A stretch of 64,000 bases of DNA from Streptomyces sp. NBC_00341 (GCF_041435055.1 NZ_CP108002.1:8060001-8124000); one strand, 5' to 3'. Shown: positions 52,249 to 61,140, counted from the first letter of the stretch. Numbers and translations are program-made. The notes: a model not told the origin generated them from the letters alone.

Positions 52249-52710
52249 TTACGGGACTACGGTGACGGGCCAGCGCCCCGCCTTCACGAGGCGGACGGCC
52301 ACCGAGCCGATGAAACGGTGGCCCGCCGACTCCGACGCGCCCACCACCACGGCATCCGCCTTGAGTTCGTCCGCCGCCGTCACCAGGCCGTTGTACGGAT
52401 CACCGCGGAAGGTGTGGAACTCCCAGCGCACATCCCATATGTCCTTCATCCGCTCGGTCGACTCCCGGATCTCATTCACCAGACCCTCCGCGACCTCCCC
52501 GGTCGTATCACCGACCGGCGCACCGAGCGCGGCACCCGCGGGCAGCACGGGCTGTACGTAGACGAGGGCGAGCATGGCCCGCTGCCGACGGGCGAGCCCG
52601 GCGGCATAGGCCGCGGCACGCATGGACGACTCCGAACCGTCGAGGCCCGCGACGATCACTTTTGGGCCGTCTGTGCCACGTTCGAACTGGTGAGGCTGCT
52701 GGTCTGTCAC
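52249..52710 (-). CDS. Universal stress protein family (UspA-like)
   Basis: A 153-residue single Usp domain. It starts with VIVAGLDGSESSMRAAAYAA and ends with the nucleotide-binding GASESAGHRFIGSVAVRLVK region, a variant of the ATP-binding G-2X-G-9X-G-S motif. USPs respond to stress and low energy, often binding ATP. The GTG at 52710 has no ribosome binding site but a TAGCCT sequence 7 nt upstream, which would fit a leaderless mRNA. Confidence 0.88.
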   Translation of the reverse strand: MTDQQPHQFERGTDGPKVIVAGLDGSESSMRAAAYAAGLARRQRAMLALVYVQPVLPAGAALGAPVGDTTGEVAEGLVNEIRESTERMKDIWDVRWEFHTFRGDPYNGLVTAADELKADAVVVGASESAGHRFIGSVAVRLVKAGRWPVTVVP

Positions 52711-52875
52711 GGCAGTGAGGCTATCCGCTGCCGTGCGGCCCGCCCGTCCGGGCTCTCGGCGGTCGGGACGCGTGGACGCCGGTTGCCACGGGCGGGCTCC
52801 CCCCATTGGGTGCAAAACCCCGCGTGACCGGTGTCGTTGAGGTGGGAGGGAGCCCGGACGTGCGAGCAGTTGGTC

Positions 52876-53718
52876 ATGAAAAATGATCAGAGGCTGCCGA
52901 TGCGCAGGACGCTGCTGAGGCTGGCCGCCGGACTGGGCGCGGCCTCCGTCGTGCGCCTGGTCGCCGCGGACACCGCAGGCACTCCCTTCCGGCGCCCCGC
53001 GGCGCCGTCCGACGCCGCGGCGGGGCCGCCCGCGGCCCTCCGGACCAAGCCGCTGTCCTATCGTCTGAGCCCCATGACAGCGAACACTCCGCCCCACTAC
53101 CGCCCCGCGGCGCCGCCCGTCCGCACCCGGCCGTTCGAGAAGCTGCCCGACATCGGGCACGCCATGGTGCTGACCTTCGACGACGGCCCGGACCCGCTCT
53201 ACACCCCGCACATCCTGGACACGCTGCGCGAACACGACGTACGGGCCATGTTCTTCCTCTGCGGTGAGATGGCCAACGACAACCAGGACCTGGTGCGCAG
53301 GATCTCCGACGACGGACACACGGTGGGCAATCACTCGTGGACGCATCCGCTGGTCACCAAGCTCTCCCGGGCGGGCATCACCGACGAACTGGGGCGCACC
53401 AGCGAGGTGATCGAGAAGATCACCGGCGCGCCGCCGCTCTGGTACCGGGCGCCCTACGGGGCCTGGAACCGCAATTCCTTCGAGATCGGCGCGGCGATGG
53501 GCATGGAACCGATGGCCTGGACGGTGGACACGCTGGACTGGACGGTTCCCGGCACCGACAGCATCGTCGACCGGGTCAGGGAGGGTGCCGCACCCGGCGT
53601 CGTGGTGCTGTCGCACGACGCGGGCGGCAACCGCTCGCAGAGCGTGGCCGCGCTGGGGCGGTATCTGCCCGAGCTGCTGGACGAGGGCTACCGGCTCACC
53701 GTGCCGCAGCGCCGCTGA
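52876..53718 (+). CDS. Secreted polysaccharide deacetylase (NodB domain, CE4)
   Basis: A 280-residue protein with an N-terminal twin-Arg start (MRRTLLRLAAGLGAASVV) acting as a signal peptide or anchor, a Pro/Ala-rich spacer to about residue 80, and a NodB domain: LTFDDGPDP (metal Asp), HSWTHP (His pair), RAPYGAWN and SHDAGGNRSQ. It removes N-acetyl groups from chitin-like or peptidoglycan sugars outside the cell. ATG 52876 is preferred over 52831. Confidence 0.92.
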   Translation: MKNDQRLPMRRTLLRLAAGLGAASVVRLVAADTAGTPFRRPAAPSDAAAGPPAALRTKPLSYRLSPMTANTPPHYRPAAPPVRTRPFEKLPDIGHAMVLTFDDGPDPLYTPHILDTLREHDVRAMFFLCGEMANDNQDLVRRISDDGHTVGNHSWTHPLVTKLSRAGITDELGRTSEVIEKITGAPPLWYRAPYGAWNRNSFEIGAAMGMEPMAWTVDTLDWTVPGTDSIVDRVREGAAPGVVVLSHDAGGNRSQSVAALGRYLPELLDEGYRLTVPQRR

Positions 53719-53731
53719 GCCGCGCGCCGGC

Positions 53732-53765
53732 CGTTGCCCGGGGACGGGACCGCCCCCGGGCAGCG
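53732..53765. terminator. Bidirectional terminator between deacetylase and sortase genes
   Basis: A 12-bp inverted repeat with one wobble (53732-53743 with 53754-53765), 10-nt loop, between convergent genes. Confidence 0.75.
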
Positions 53766-53769
53766 GTCG

Positions 53770-54429
53770 TCAGCGCGTCGCGACCAGCCGGGCGAAGACC
53801 ACGACGTTGCCGTCGTAGCCATTGGCCTTGGTGAATCCGCCGCCGCAGGTGATGACCCGCAGTTCCGCCTTGCCGGTGTCGCCGTACACCCGGGCGCCGG
53901 GAAAGTCGTTCTTCTCGAAGACCTCGACCCCGTAGACCTCGAAGACGGCGACCCGGTCGTCGCTGCGGGTGATCTCGACGCGGTTGCCCTTCTTCAGCGA
54001 ACCCAGGCTGTAGAAGACGGCCGGGCCCGCCTCGTTGTCCACGTGGCCGACGACGACCGAGGTGCCCAGCTGCCCCGGCGCGATGCCGTTCTGGTACCAG
54101 CCCGCGAGGTTGGGGTCCTGCGGGGGCGGCGTCTCGATCCAGCCGTCCGGGTCCAGGTTCACGTCGATGACCGGCGCGTCGACCTGGATCGAGGGGATGG
54201 CGACGCGGTCGACGGGGGCGTACGCCAGCGGTTTGACCACCGGCCCTGCCACGGGCGCCGCGGGCACTGCCACCTGGTGGCCGACCGACGTGGCGGCGAC
54301 CGGCTGCGGCGGTCCGGGCGAGAGGTCCGCGCCGTTCCGCATCAGTGCGAGACCGGTGAGCATCACCAGGGCGAGCGCGCCCCAGGGCGAGTGTCTGATC
54401 CGTTCGGGGTGCCAGTTGTCCCGGCCCAT
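53770..54429 (-). CDS. Class F sortase
   Basis: A 219-residue transpeptidase. After an N-terminal membrane anchor (about 16-32) and a spacer follows the sortase barrel: catalytic His in SVVVGHVDN, Cys in RVITCGGGF, and the C-terminal NVVVFARL that holds the arginine. The TCGG and the lack of a class A/E insert mark class F, whose substrates are little known. No upstream start is better than ATG 54429. The two divergent/convergent genes that follow encode surface-type proteins with unusual C-termini, plausible substrates. Confidence 0.9.
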   Translation of the reverse strand: MGRDNWHPERIRHSPWGALALVMLTGLALMRNGADLSPGPPQPVAATSVGHQVAVPAAPVAGPVVKPLAYAPVDRVAIPSIQVDAPVIDVNLDPDGWIETPPPQDPNLAGWYQNGIAPGQLGTSVVVGHVDNEAGPAVFYSLGSLKKGNRVEITRSDDRVAVFEVYGVEVFEKNDFPGARVYGDTGKAELRVITCGGGFTKANGYDGNVVVFARLVATR

Positions 54430-54743
54430 GGTTCTCCCTTCGTCGCGACGAGGGGAACGCTAGGCGCGGGGCGGCCGGGCGGCGATCAGGGAGGGGCGAA
54501 CGGGTGGCGGCCGGGCGGGCGGTTGCGTATCGGAGTAGTGCGCGGATAAAAGTTCTGACGCTCTGTGACCTGCGAATCCATCAGTTTCACCGCTGTGCGC
54601 ACGGTGTGTCGGATCACCGGGGTGGAGCAGCGCCGAAATGCGCTGGATCAAGGATCTGGTGAGGGTTCGTCATGGGAGGCGTTCTCGTCGATCCATCCCG
54701 GCGCACCGAGCTCCGGGGGCGCTTCCCGCTGGAGGTTCGAACG

Positions 54744-55400
54744 ATGCGTGCTACACGCGCTCTCGTTGTCGCCGCGACCGCCGTCGCCGCCCTCGGGCTC
54801 GGCGCCCCGATGGCAGCAGCCGGTGGAGACGTCGGGAACGGCCAGAACAACGGGAACAGCCAGAACGACTGGAACGACCCGGGCGACTGGGACAACGGCA
54901 ACAACAACGGCAACGGAAACGGAAACGGGAACAACAACAACGGCAACAACAACGGCAATGGCAACGGGCACGGGAACAACAACGGGAACGGGAACGGCCG
55001 CAACAACGGTCCGAACAACGTGACCGTCGATCCCGAGCGCGTGCACCAGGGCGCGGCCATGCAGGTCAGCGCGGAGGGCTGCGGCCGGGGCGGCAGCGTC
55101 TCGTCCAACGCCTTCCGGACCACGCGGCTCTCGGCGGGCCGGGTCGGTCACGCCAGGGTCCGGATCCTCAACGACGCCACGCCCGGCTCCTACAACCTGA
55201 CGGTGCGCTGCGACGGCACCGACCGGACGGCCGGGCACCGGTTCACCGTGCTCAACAGCCGCGGCGCACAGGGCGGCCTCGGCGGCTCGATGGCCGCGAG
55301 CCCGGCGGACATGGGCGTGGGCGCGGGTCTGGTCGCCTCCGCGGCTCTCGGTGGAGGCATGTACATCATGCGCCGCCGGAGGACCCATGGGGCGGTCTGA
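54744..55400 (+). CDS. Cell-surface protein with Asn/Gly repeats and sortase-like tail
   Basis: A 218-residue protein: signal peptide (MRATRALVVAATAVAALGLG, cleavage after AAA), an Asn/Gly-rich low-complexity segment (about 35-95), a beta-rich domain with a Cys pair (about 95-180: VSAEGCGRGG, LTVRCDGTD) and a C-terminus reading AQGGLGGS, a spacer, a transmembrane helix and MRRRRTHGAV. It has no LPxTG. GGAGG precedes ATG 54744. The ending matches that of the protein encoded at 55493, and both lie beside a class F sortase. Confidence 0.78.
   Translation: MRATRALVVAATAVAALGLGAPMAAAGGDVGNGQNNGNSQNDWNDPGDWDNGNNNGNGNGNGNNNNGNNNGNGNGHGNNNGNGNGRNNGPNNVTVDPERVHQGAAMQVSAEGCGRGGSVSSNAFRTTRLSAGRVGHARVRILNDATPGSYNLTVRCDGTDRTAGHRFTVLNSRGAQGGLGGSMAASPADMGVGAGLVASAALGGGMYIMRRRRTHGAV
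54886..55020 (+). repeat. Asn/Gly codon repeat (AAC-GGC/GGG) region
   Basis: A degenerate trinucleotide-type repeat of AAC and GGN codons, about 135 nt, encodes the NGNGNGN stretch. Repeats like this vary in length between strains. Confidence 0.85.
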
Positions 55401-55433
55401 CCTCGCGGACATACCTGCCGGACCGATAACCAC

Positions 55434-55468
55434 GTCGCCCCGAGTCCTGTGAAAGGACCCGGGGCGAC
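55434..55468. terminator. Bidirectional terminator between the two surface-protein genes
   Basis: The near-perfect hairpin GTCGCCCCG (55434-55442) with CGGGGCGAC (55460-55468) lies between two convergent genes. Confidence 0.8.
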
Positions 55469-55492
55469 TTCCGTTCCGGCCGGCGGTGCCGG

Positions 55493-56047
55493 TCAGTGCG
55501 AGCGGTTCTCCCTGCGTCGTCGCGCCACGAAGACGGTGCTGGTCGCGGCGGCCACGGCCAGCGCGGTGCCGCCCACGATCATCGCGGTGTCGGGGCTGTC
55601 GATGCTGCCGCCGAGACCACCCTGAACGCCGGCGGGCGAGGCCGTCGAACTCGTGGTGCTCGTGGAGCTGGTGGTGGGCGTGCTCGGGGCCGCGCTGATC
55701 GTGAGGTTCACCTTCGCCGTGGAGCTCGGCGATGTGTTGCAGGTGAACGTCACCTCGTACGCGGCGGCCGGTTTGGCATCCCAGTCGACCGTTGCCCTGG
55801 CGGTGCCGCCCCTGGGGATGGTGACGGTGTCGAACACCCCGGAGGACGCCGTGGCCGTCGTCGAGCACCCCTTGGCGGCCAGGGTCACCTGGCCGCCCGG
55901 CGCGATCGCCGAAGGCGTGACGGTGTATCCGCTCCCGCTGTTGGACGGTCCGCCCGCAGTCGCGGCATACGCGGTCACGGCCGGGGCGGTCATGGCGAAT
56001 GCCGCCGCGCCGAGCAGAGCGACGGGAGCGACGCGTATTGCGCGCAT
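55493..56047 (-). CDS. Cell-surface protein with Ser/Thr linker and sortase-like tail
   Basis: A 184-residue protein: signal peptide (MRAIRVAPVALLGAAAFAMT, cleavage after AYA), a beta-sandwich with a Cys pair (about 40-125: LAAKGCSTTATAS, VTFTCNTSP), a Ser/Thr/Pro linker, then VQGGLGGSIDSPDT, a transmembrane helix and ARRRRENRSH. ATG 56047 has GGAGGA 6 nt upstream. The domain layout and C-terminus parallel the 54744 protein, so the two are diverged paralogues on opposite strands. Confidence 0.8.
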   Translation of the reverse strand: MRAIRVAPVALLGAAAFAMTAPAVTAYAATAGGPSNSGSGYTVTPSAIAPGGQVTLAAKGCSTTATASSGVFDTVTIPRGGTARATVDWDAKPAAAYEVTFTCNTSPSSTAKVNLTISAAPSTPTTSSTSTTSSTASPAGVQGGLGGSIDSPDTAMIVGGTALAVAAATSTVFVARRRRENRSH

Positions 56048-56208
56048 GGTGATTCCTCCGGGTCCCCGAGGAGCAGTTGCGGAACGGATTCCCGCAAAGC
56101 ATCAGAAATGCACCTCGATGCCGCCCACGCTAGAAGTGGTGCATTTCGCCCGCGATCGGAGTCGTCCAATGGTGCGCCGCTGTCCCCCGAGCGGCGCACG
56201 GTCCGCCC

Positions 56209-56976
56209 CTAACCCCCTGACGCCTTGGGGAACAGATCGAGGAACGGTGCGGCGGTGGCCGAGAGGCCCCGGCCGAAGGGTGAGTCGAAGTCCCAGATCA
56301 GGAAGAGCAGGAAGGCGATCAGGACACTGAAGAGGCCGGCCAGCAGGAGTTCCCGGAACGTGCGCCGGATCTGCAGGGCGAAGATCAGCCCCACGGTCAC
56401 CAGCGCCCCGATGATCAGCCCGAACCAGACGACCCCCGGCATGGTGGCCCCGGCGCTCTGCCCGCGCGCGCTGCGGGCGTCGTCGGCCGCGGCGATCTGG
56501 TCGACGAGCGGCTGGTACGCCTGTCCCTCGTGGTCCGTCTTCGGCTTGTAGTCGGTGACGTCGGCGCGCACCCGGTCCAGGAGCTGCGAGCCGCGGTCGT
56601 CGAGCCTGCCGTGGTCGATCATGGTCTGCCACTCGTCGTGCACGACGAAGCTGACGTAGGCGTCGACGTCGGCGCGGATCCGGGTGCGTACCTCGACCGG
56701 GTAGACGGACGAGCGCGCGTCGACCTCGTGGAGCGCCTGCGCCTCCTGGCGGACGTACTCCTGGGCCGCTCCACGGCCTTCCCAGACGCCCGCGATGGCG
56801 AGGCCGAGCACGATCGCGTAGACCACGCCGATCATCATCGTCATGTACTCGATGACGTCAGGGGTTTCGGACGGGTCGTCGTCCTCGGGAAGCCGGCGGT
56901 TGTTGAGTACGGCGATGGTCAGCACCACGGCGGTGGCCGCGACCATGGCGAAGGTGAGAACAAGCCATTCCGACAT
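56209..56976 (-). CDS. DUF4239 (bestrophin-like) membrane protein
   Basis: A 255-residue protein with helices at about 5-25, 45-68, 180-203 and 210-232, and the conserved QEAQALHEVDARSSVYP cytosolic segment of the DUF4239 family. Members are proposed channel-like proteins without tested function. It lies 15 nt after the Pro-rich gene and is probably co-transcribed. Confidence 0.85.
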   Translation of the reverse strand: MSEWLVLTFAMVAATAVVLTIAVLNNRRLPEDDDPSETPDVIEYMTMMIGVVYAIVLGLAIAGVWEGRGAAQEYVRQEAQALHEVDARSSVYPVEVRTRIRADVDAYVSFVVHDEWQTMIDHGRLDDRGSQLLDRVRADVTDYKPKTDHEGQAYQPLVDQIAAADDARSARGQSAGATMPGVVWFGLIIGALVTVGLIFALQIRRTFRELLLAGLFSVLIAFLLFLIWDFDSPFGRGLSATAAPFLDLFPKASGG

Positions 56977-56991
56977 GTGGGTCTCCGAAGG

Positions 56992-57534
56992 TCATCGGGA
57001 ACGGGGCCGCAGCACGGCGACGGCGAACACCGCGGGGGCTGTGATCATCAAGGTGAGCGTGACCAGGGAGGTATGGCGCTCCGGGGCCTTCCGGACCGGT
57101 CTGCGGTAGGCGGGCAGGGCCACCGGCCGGGGTGTGGGGCGTACGGACGGTGAGGGCGAGGGCGAGGGCGAGGGGGACGGAGACGGAGGGGGCGGCGGAG
57201 GGGGAGGAGGCGGGGGTGCCGGCTCCGGCGCGGGCGGCGGAGGTGGTGCTGGTGCTGGTGGGGGCGGCGGTGGAGGAGGGGTAGGGGGAGGGGGCGGCGG
57301 GGGTGGCGGCGGAGGCGGAGGCCGGGGCGCGGGCGGTGGGGTGGGCTTGGGCTTCGGCCCCGCGTGACAACTGCCGTCACCGCTGCTGGCGACCGCCGAA
57401 CTGCCCCCGTCGTCGCCGATCGAGGCGTACCCGCAGTTGCTCGCGACCGCGGGCACCGGGGCGGTGAGCAGCCAGATGAGTGCGACGGCCGCCGAGAGCC
57501 GGCCGATGAGTGATCCGTACACGACCGGGAGCAT
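56992..57534 (-). CDS. Secreted Pro-rich low-complexity protein
   Basis: A 180-residue protein: signal peptide (MLPVVYGSLIGRLSAAVAL, cleavage after AVAS), a short Cys pair segment (NCGYASIGDD ... DGSCHAG), about 85 residues almost only Pro with Ser/Ala, and a C-terminal transmembrane helix (about 150-172) with RPRSR after it. The Pro-rich stretch would span the peptidoglycan. ATG 57534 is chosen as the first start giving a signal peptide. Function is unknown. Confidence 0.65.
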   Translation of the reverse strand: MLPVVYGSLIGRLSAAVALIWLLTAPVPAVASNCGYASIGDDGGSSAVASSGDGSCHAGPKPKPTPPPAPRPPPPPPPPPPPPPTPPPPPPPPAPAPPPPPAPEPAPPPPPPPPPPPSPSPSPSPSPSPSVRPTPRPVALPAYRRPVRKAPERHTSLVTLTLMITAPAVFAVAVLRPRSR

Positions 57535-58074
57535 GTTCCGGGCCGCGCGGCGGCACGCCGCACGGCCGCCGGATTCCCCTGATGGTGGGTACCTGAAGCA
57601 CTGGGTGTTTGCGGCCGGGGAAAATTCTGCGGACGCATTGAACAAAGAGGGCCCATGCGTACCCGCCCATGGTCATGCGTCACGCGATTCCGCATCGCAA
57701 CTGGCAGCTTCGGCGGGAGAGTTGACATGCACTTCCGGTGGGGCGGCCCGCGTACGGCGGGCGCGCGCCCAACCCGGCGGCGGCGGGCCGGCCGGTGCCA
57801 ACAGCCCCGCAGCGGGAGGAAGATGGTGTGCGGCGTCCCGCAAATGCCGAGTCGGCCGATACGCCAAAGTAGTTCTATTGCGAACCTTTTTCAGGGGTTC
57901 CGTCGTCCGAATGTCACACGCAGCGACGAGGCGGTTGCAGTTGCCACGGGTGTGACCAATAACGGACCGCTAATTTCCGTTTCCGCTCGCTCTCCTGGCG
58001 GGCGATCAGTAGCCTCTGGTCAACACTGACCATGAACATGGCCGGATCGCCGTGGCGACTTGTTGGAGAGATCG
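57535..58074. other. Intergenic region before the methyltransferase gene
   Basis: 540 bases without a supported gene; the 57850-58060 part is AT-richer and carries the promoter region of the following operon. Confidence 0.55.
58010..58032 (+). promoter_or_regulatory. Possible -10 element and palindrome before the methyltransferase gene
   Basis: TAGCCT (58010-58015) is followed by the perfect inverted repeat TGGTCA-ACAC-TGACCA (58017-58032), where transcription would start. It looks like a repressor site or a short hairpin at the mRNA 5' end. Confidence 0.4.
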
Positions 58075-58893
58075 ATGGAGCGTCCCGCCTGGGCACCGCA
58101 AGGCATTGACATTTCGGTGCCGAGCGTGTCCCGAATGTATGACTTCTATCTGGGCGGCTCGCACAATTTCGAGGTGGACCGGGAAGCGGCCCGCAAGGCC
58201 ATGGAGTTCATGCCGGGGCTTCCCAAGATCATGCAGGCGAACCGTGCCTTTATGCGCCGGGCGGTGCGCTACGCGCTCGATGAGGGGATCTCCCAGTTCC
58301 TGGACATCGGTTCCGGGATACCGACCTTCGGCAATGTCCATGAGGTCGCCCAGGGCATAGCCCCCGAGGCCCGGGTGGCGTACGTCGACCACGATCCGGT
58401 CGCGGTCGCACACAGCCAGGCCGTGCTCGAGGGCAATTCCGCAGCGGTGATCGCCACCGCCGATCTGCGCCGGCCGCAGGAGATCCGGGACAACCCGGAG
58501 ATCTCCGGACTCCTCGACTTCGACCGGCCGGTAGCGCTGCTGCTCGTCGCCGTACTCCACTTCATCGAGGACTCCGACGAGCCGCACAAGGCGGTCGCGG
58601 AACTGCGGGACCTGCTGGCCCCCGGAAGCCTCCTCGTCGTCACCCACGCCTCGTACGAGGGCATCCCGCTGACGCGGGAGGAGGCCGGCGGTGCGGTCGG
58701 GGTGTACAAGAACATCCGCAACCCGCTGGTCATGCGCTCGTCCGACGAGATCGGCCGGTTCTTCGACGGATACGAGATGGTCGACCCCGGCCTGGTGCCG
58801 ATGCCGAGCTGGCGCCCCGAGACCCCGGTTGCGCAGGGCGGTGAAGACCCGTACGCCTTCTCGGGCTTCGCGGGAGTGGGACGCAAGGCGTGA
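58075..58893 (+). CDS. SAM-dependent methyltransferase (DUF574 family)
   Basis: A 272-residue protein of the large actinomycete DUF574 family: SVSRMYDFYLGGSHNFEVDR near the start, SAM-binding QFLDIGSGIPT, VAYVDHDPVAVAHSQ and VALLLVAVLHFI. The substrates of this family are mostly unknown. TTGGAGAG precedes ATG 58075. It overlaps the RmdA-like gene (GTGA), so both are translated together. Confidence 0.9.
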   Translation: MERPAWAPQGIDISVPSVSRMYDFYLGGSHNFEVDREAARKAMEFMPGLPKIMQANRAFMRRAVRYALDEGISQFLDIGSGIPTFGNVHEVAQGIAPEARVAYVDHDPVAVAHSQAVLEGNSAAVIATADLRRPQEIRDNPEISGLLDFDRPVALLLVAVLHFIEDSDEPHKAVAELRDLLAPGSLLVVTHASYEGIPLTREEAGGAVGVYKNIRNPLVMRSSDEIGRFFDGYEMVDPGLVPMPSWRPETPVAQGGEDPYAFSGFAGVGRKA

Positions 58894-61064
58894 GCATTCC
58901 CGCCCAGTCGTCCGGCGCACCGGACGCGGAGCCCGACGGCCCCGAGGACCGGCTCCGGCGATTCGCCACGATCTGGAGCCGGGCCATATTCCCGTCGACG
59001 GCCACCTCCCTGACCCGCCCGGAGTTCGAACACCATCTGCTCCCGCTGGCCCGCATGCTCAGCGACACCCTGCACGCCCGCCCCTTCGACGCCGTATCGG
59101 CGGCCGGGGTGGGCGGCGCGCTCGTCGCCGCGCACTGCACGGACCCGGACGCGCTCAGCTCCACGCTCGGTGTCGTCGACTCCTACCTCGTCCTGTACTG
59201 CGGGAACAACGGCCCGGTGGCGCTGGCGACCGAGGACAGCCGGTCCCGCTGCGCCAGGATCCAGCACGCCGTAGCAGGCGGCTTCAGCCAGGCGCTGCGC
59301 GAGCGGACCCTCGCAGAGCAGGAGGCCATCGCCCGATCGGCGCTCGCCGCGCGCTCCCACGCCGAACAGGCGCTGCACGCGACCGAGGCGCGGTTCCGGG
59401 CCGTCTTCAAGGACGCCGCCATCGGCATCGGGATCGCCGACCTCGACGGCAACGTCCTGGAGGTCAACGACACCCTCACCCGGATGTTCGGCGGGCTCGA
59501 CCACCACGTGCGCAGCCACCGCGTCAACGAGTGGGTCCACCCGGAGGACTCACCGAAGGTCTGGAAGTACTACAACGAGCTGGTGAGCGGCGAGCGCGAC
59601 CACTACCGCGTCGAGAAGGCGTTCTACCGCAACGACGGCACGGTCCTGTGGACCAATCTGACGGTGTCCCTGCTGCGCGACGCGGAGGGAAACCCGGAGT
59701 ACCAGCTGGCGTTGATGGAGGACACCACGGAGCGCAGGCTGCTGAATCTGCGGCTTCGTTACGAGGCCACACACGACGCGCTCACGGGTCTGCCGAACCG
59801 GACGCTCTTTTTCGAGCGCCTCGAGAAAGCGCTCTCGGCCGGTGACGGCAGCCGTTTCGGGCTCTGCTACCTGGACCTGGACGGCTTCAAAGCGATCAAC
59901 GACAGCCTGGGCCACGCCTCGGGCGACCGGTTGCTCGTCGAGGTCGCGGACCGGCTGCAGAGCTGCGCGACCGCGCCGGGCGAGATGGTGGCGCGGCTCG
60001 GCGGCGACGAGTTCGTGGCGCTGACGACCGGTCCCGACACGGCTTCGGAGGTCGACGAACTCGCCTGCCGGATCCTCGGGGTGCTCGCCACACCGATCCG
60101 GCTGGACGGGCGTGAGCTCACCGTCCGGGGGTCCATCGGGGTCGTCGAGGGCCCGGCCGGTGAGCGCAACGCCGCCGAGGTGCTGCGCAGCGCCGACATC
60201 ACGATGTACCGGGCCAAGTCCGCGGGCGGCAACCGCTTCGAGCTGGCCGACGCGGAGGCGGACGCCCGTGCCATCACCAGGCACGGGCTGACCACGGCGC
60301 TGCCCGCCGCGCTGGAGCGCGGCGAGTTCTTCATCGAGTACCAGCCGCTGGTGCACCTCGGGGACGGCTCCGTGCACGGGGCGGAGGCGCTGGTGCGCTG
60401 GTGCCACCCGCAGCACGGGGTGCTGGGGCCCGACCGGTTCATCGCGCTCGCCGAGCACACCGGGCTGATCGTGCCGCTCGGCCGCTGGGTGCTGGAGGAG
60501 TCGGTGCGGCAGGCCAACTTCTGGCAGGAGCGGCACACCGACGGGGGCCCGCTGCGGATCAACGTCAACCTCTCGCCCGCCCAGCTGCACCATCCGCGCC
60601 TGGTCGCCGAGACCGTCGACGTCCTGGAACGCTCGGGGCTGGAGCCCGCGGCGCTGTGCCTGGAGGTCACCGAGTCGGCGCTCATCGGCGCCGACGACGA
60701 TCTGCTGAAGCCGCTGCGCCAACTCGCCGAGATGGGCGTCGGCATAGCGCTCGACGACTTCGGCACGGGTTACTCGAACCTGGCGAACCTGCGGCGGCTG
60801 CCGGTGAGCGTGCTGAAGCTGGACCGCTCCTTCACCCAGGGGATGCAGCACCACCCGGCCGATCCGGTGGACCTGAAGATCGTCGAGGGCATCGTGTCGC
60901 TCGCGCACAGCCTGGACCTGGCGGTGACGGTGGAGGGCGTGGAGACGGGGGCCCAGGCGGAGCAGCTGCGGGAGCTGGGGTGCGACACGGCCCAGGGCTG
61001 GTACTACGCGCGGCCCGGCGCCCCGGACCGGATCCACTCGCTGCTGCTGGCCGACGCGGTGTGA
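58890..61064 (+). CDS. rmdA: PAS-GGDEF-EAL protein, RmdA-like c-di-GMP enzyme
   Basis: A 724-residue soluble protein: N-terminal helical domain (about 15-150), PAS (about 165-285, FKDAAIGIGIADLDG), GGDEF (about 290-455, RLGGDEFVAL intact) and EAL (about 465-715, GAEALVRW, DDFGTGYSNL, intact). It could both make and degrade c-di-GMP. The layout and the neighbouring methyltransferase, LysR and sdh genes agree with the S. coelicolor RmdA locus (SCO0928), a regulator of aerial-mycelium formation; I recall this synteny from memory and it should be checked. GTG 58890 overlaps the preceding stop. Confidence 0.88.
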   Translation: MSIPAQSSGAPDAEPDGPEDRLRRFATIWSRAIFPSTATSLTRPEFEHHLLPLARMLSDTLHARPFDAVSAAGVGGALVAAHCTDPDALSSTLGVVDSYLVLYCGNNGPVALATEDSRSRCARIQHAVAGGFSQALRERTLAEQEAIARSALAARSHAEQALHATEARFRAVFKDAAIGIGIADLDGNVLEVNDTLTRMFGGLDHHVRSHRVNEWVHPEDSPKVWKYYNELVSGERDHYRVEKAFYRNDGTVLWTNLTVSLLRDAEGNPEYQLALMEDTTERRLLNLRLRYEATHDALTGLPNRTLFFERLEKALSAGDGSRFGLCYLDLDGFKAINDSLGHASGDRLLVEVADRLQSCATAPGEMVARLGGDEFVALTTGPDTASEVDELACRILGVLATPIRLDGRELTVRGSIGVVEGPAGERNAAEVLRSADITMYRAKSAGGNRFELADAEADARAITRHGLTTALPAALERGEFFIEYQPLVHLGDGSVHGAEALVRWCHPQHGVLGPDRFIALAEHTGLIVPLGRWVLEESVRQANFWQERHTDGGPLRINVNLSPAQLHHPRLVAETVDVLERSGLEPAALCLEVTESALIGADDDLLKPLRQLAEMGVGIALDDFGTGYSNLANLRRLPVSVLKLDRSFTQGMQHHPADPVDLKIVEGIVSLAHSLDLAVTVEGVETGAQAEQLRELGCDTAQGWYYARPGAPDRIHSLLLADAV

Positions 61065-61107
61065 GCCGGCGGACGCTCCGTCCCGGGGCGCGTCAGGTGC
61101 CCGGGGA

Positions 61108-61140
61108 CTAGCTTGATCTCTAGGTTGAAGATCAAGCTAG
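61108..61140. terminator. Bidirectional hairpin between rmdA-like and lysR genes
   Basis: CTAGCTTGATCT (61108-61119) with AGATCAAGCTAG (61129-61140), 9-nt loop, is a 12-bp perfect inverted repeat over the LysR stop codon. It is markedly AT-rich for this genome. Confidence 0.65.

Noticed and set aside
57134..57367. Gly-rich plus-strand frame opposite the polyproline stretch
   Set aside because: It is the antisense of Pro codons (CCN to GGN); the minus-strand frame has signal peptide and anchor, the plus one does not.
57437..57955. 172-codon plus-strand frame over the Pro-rich gene start and intergenic region
   Set aside because: Antisense to the signal peptide of a credible gene; no recognisable protein features.
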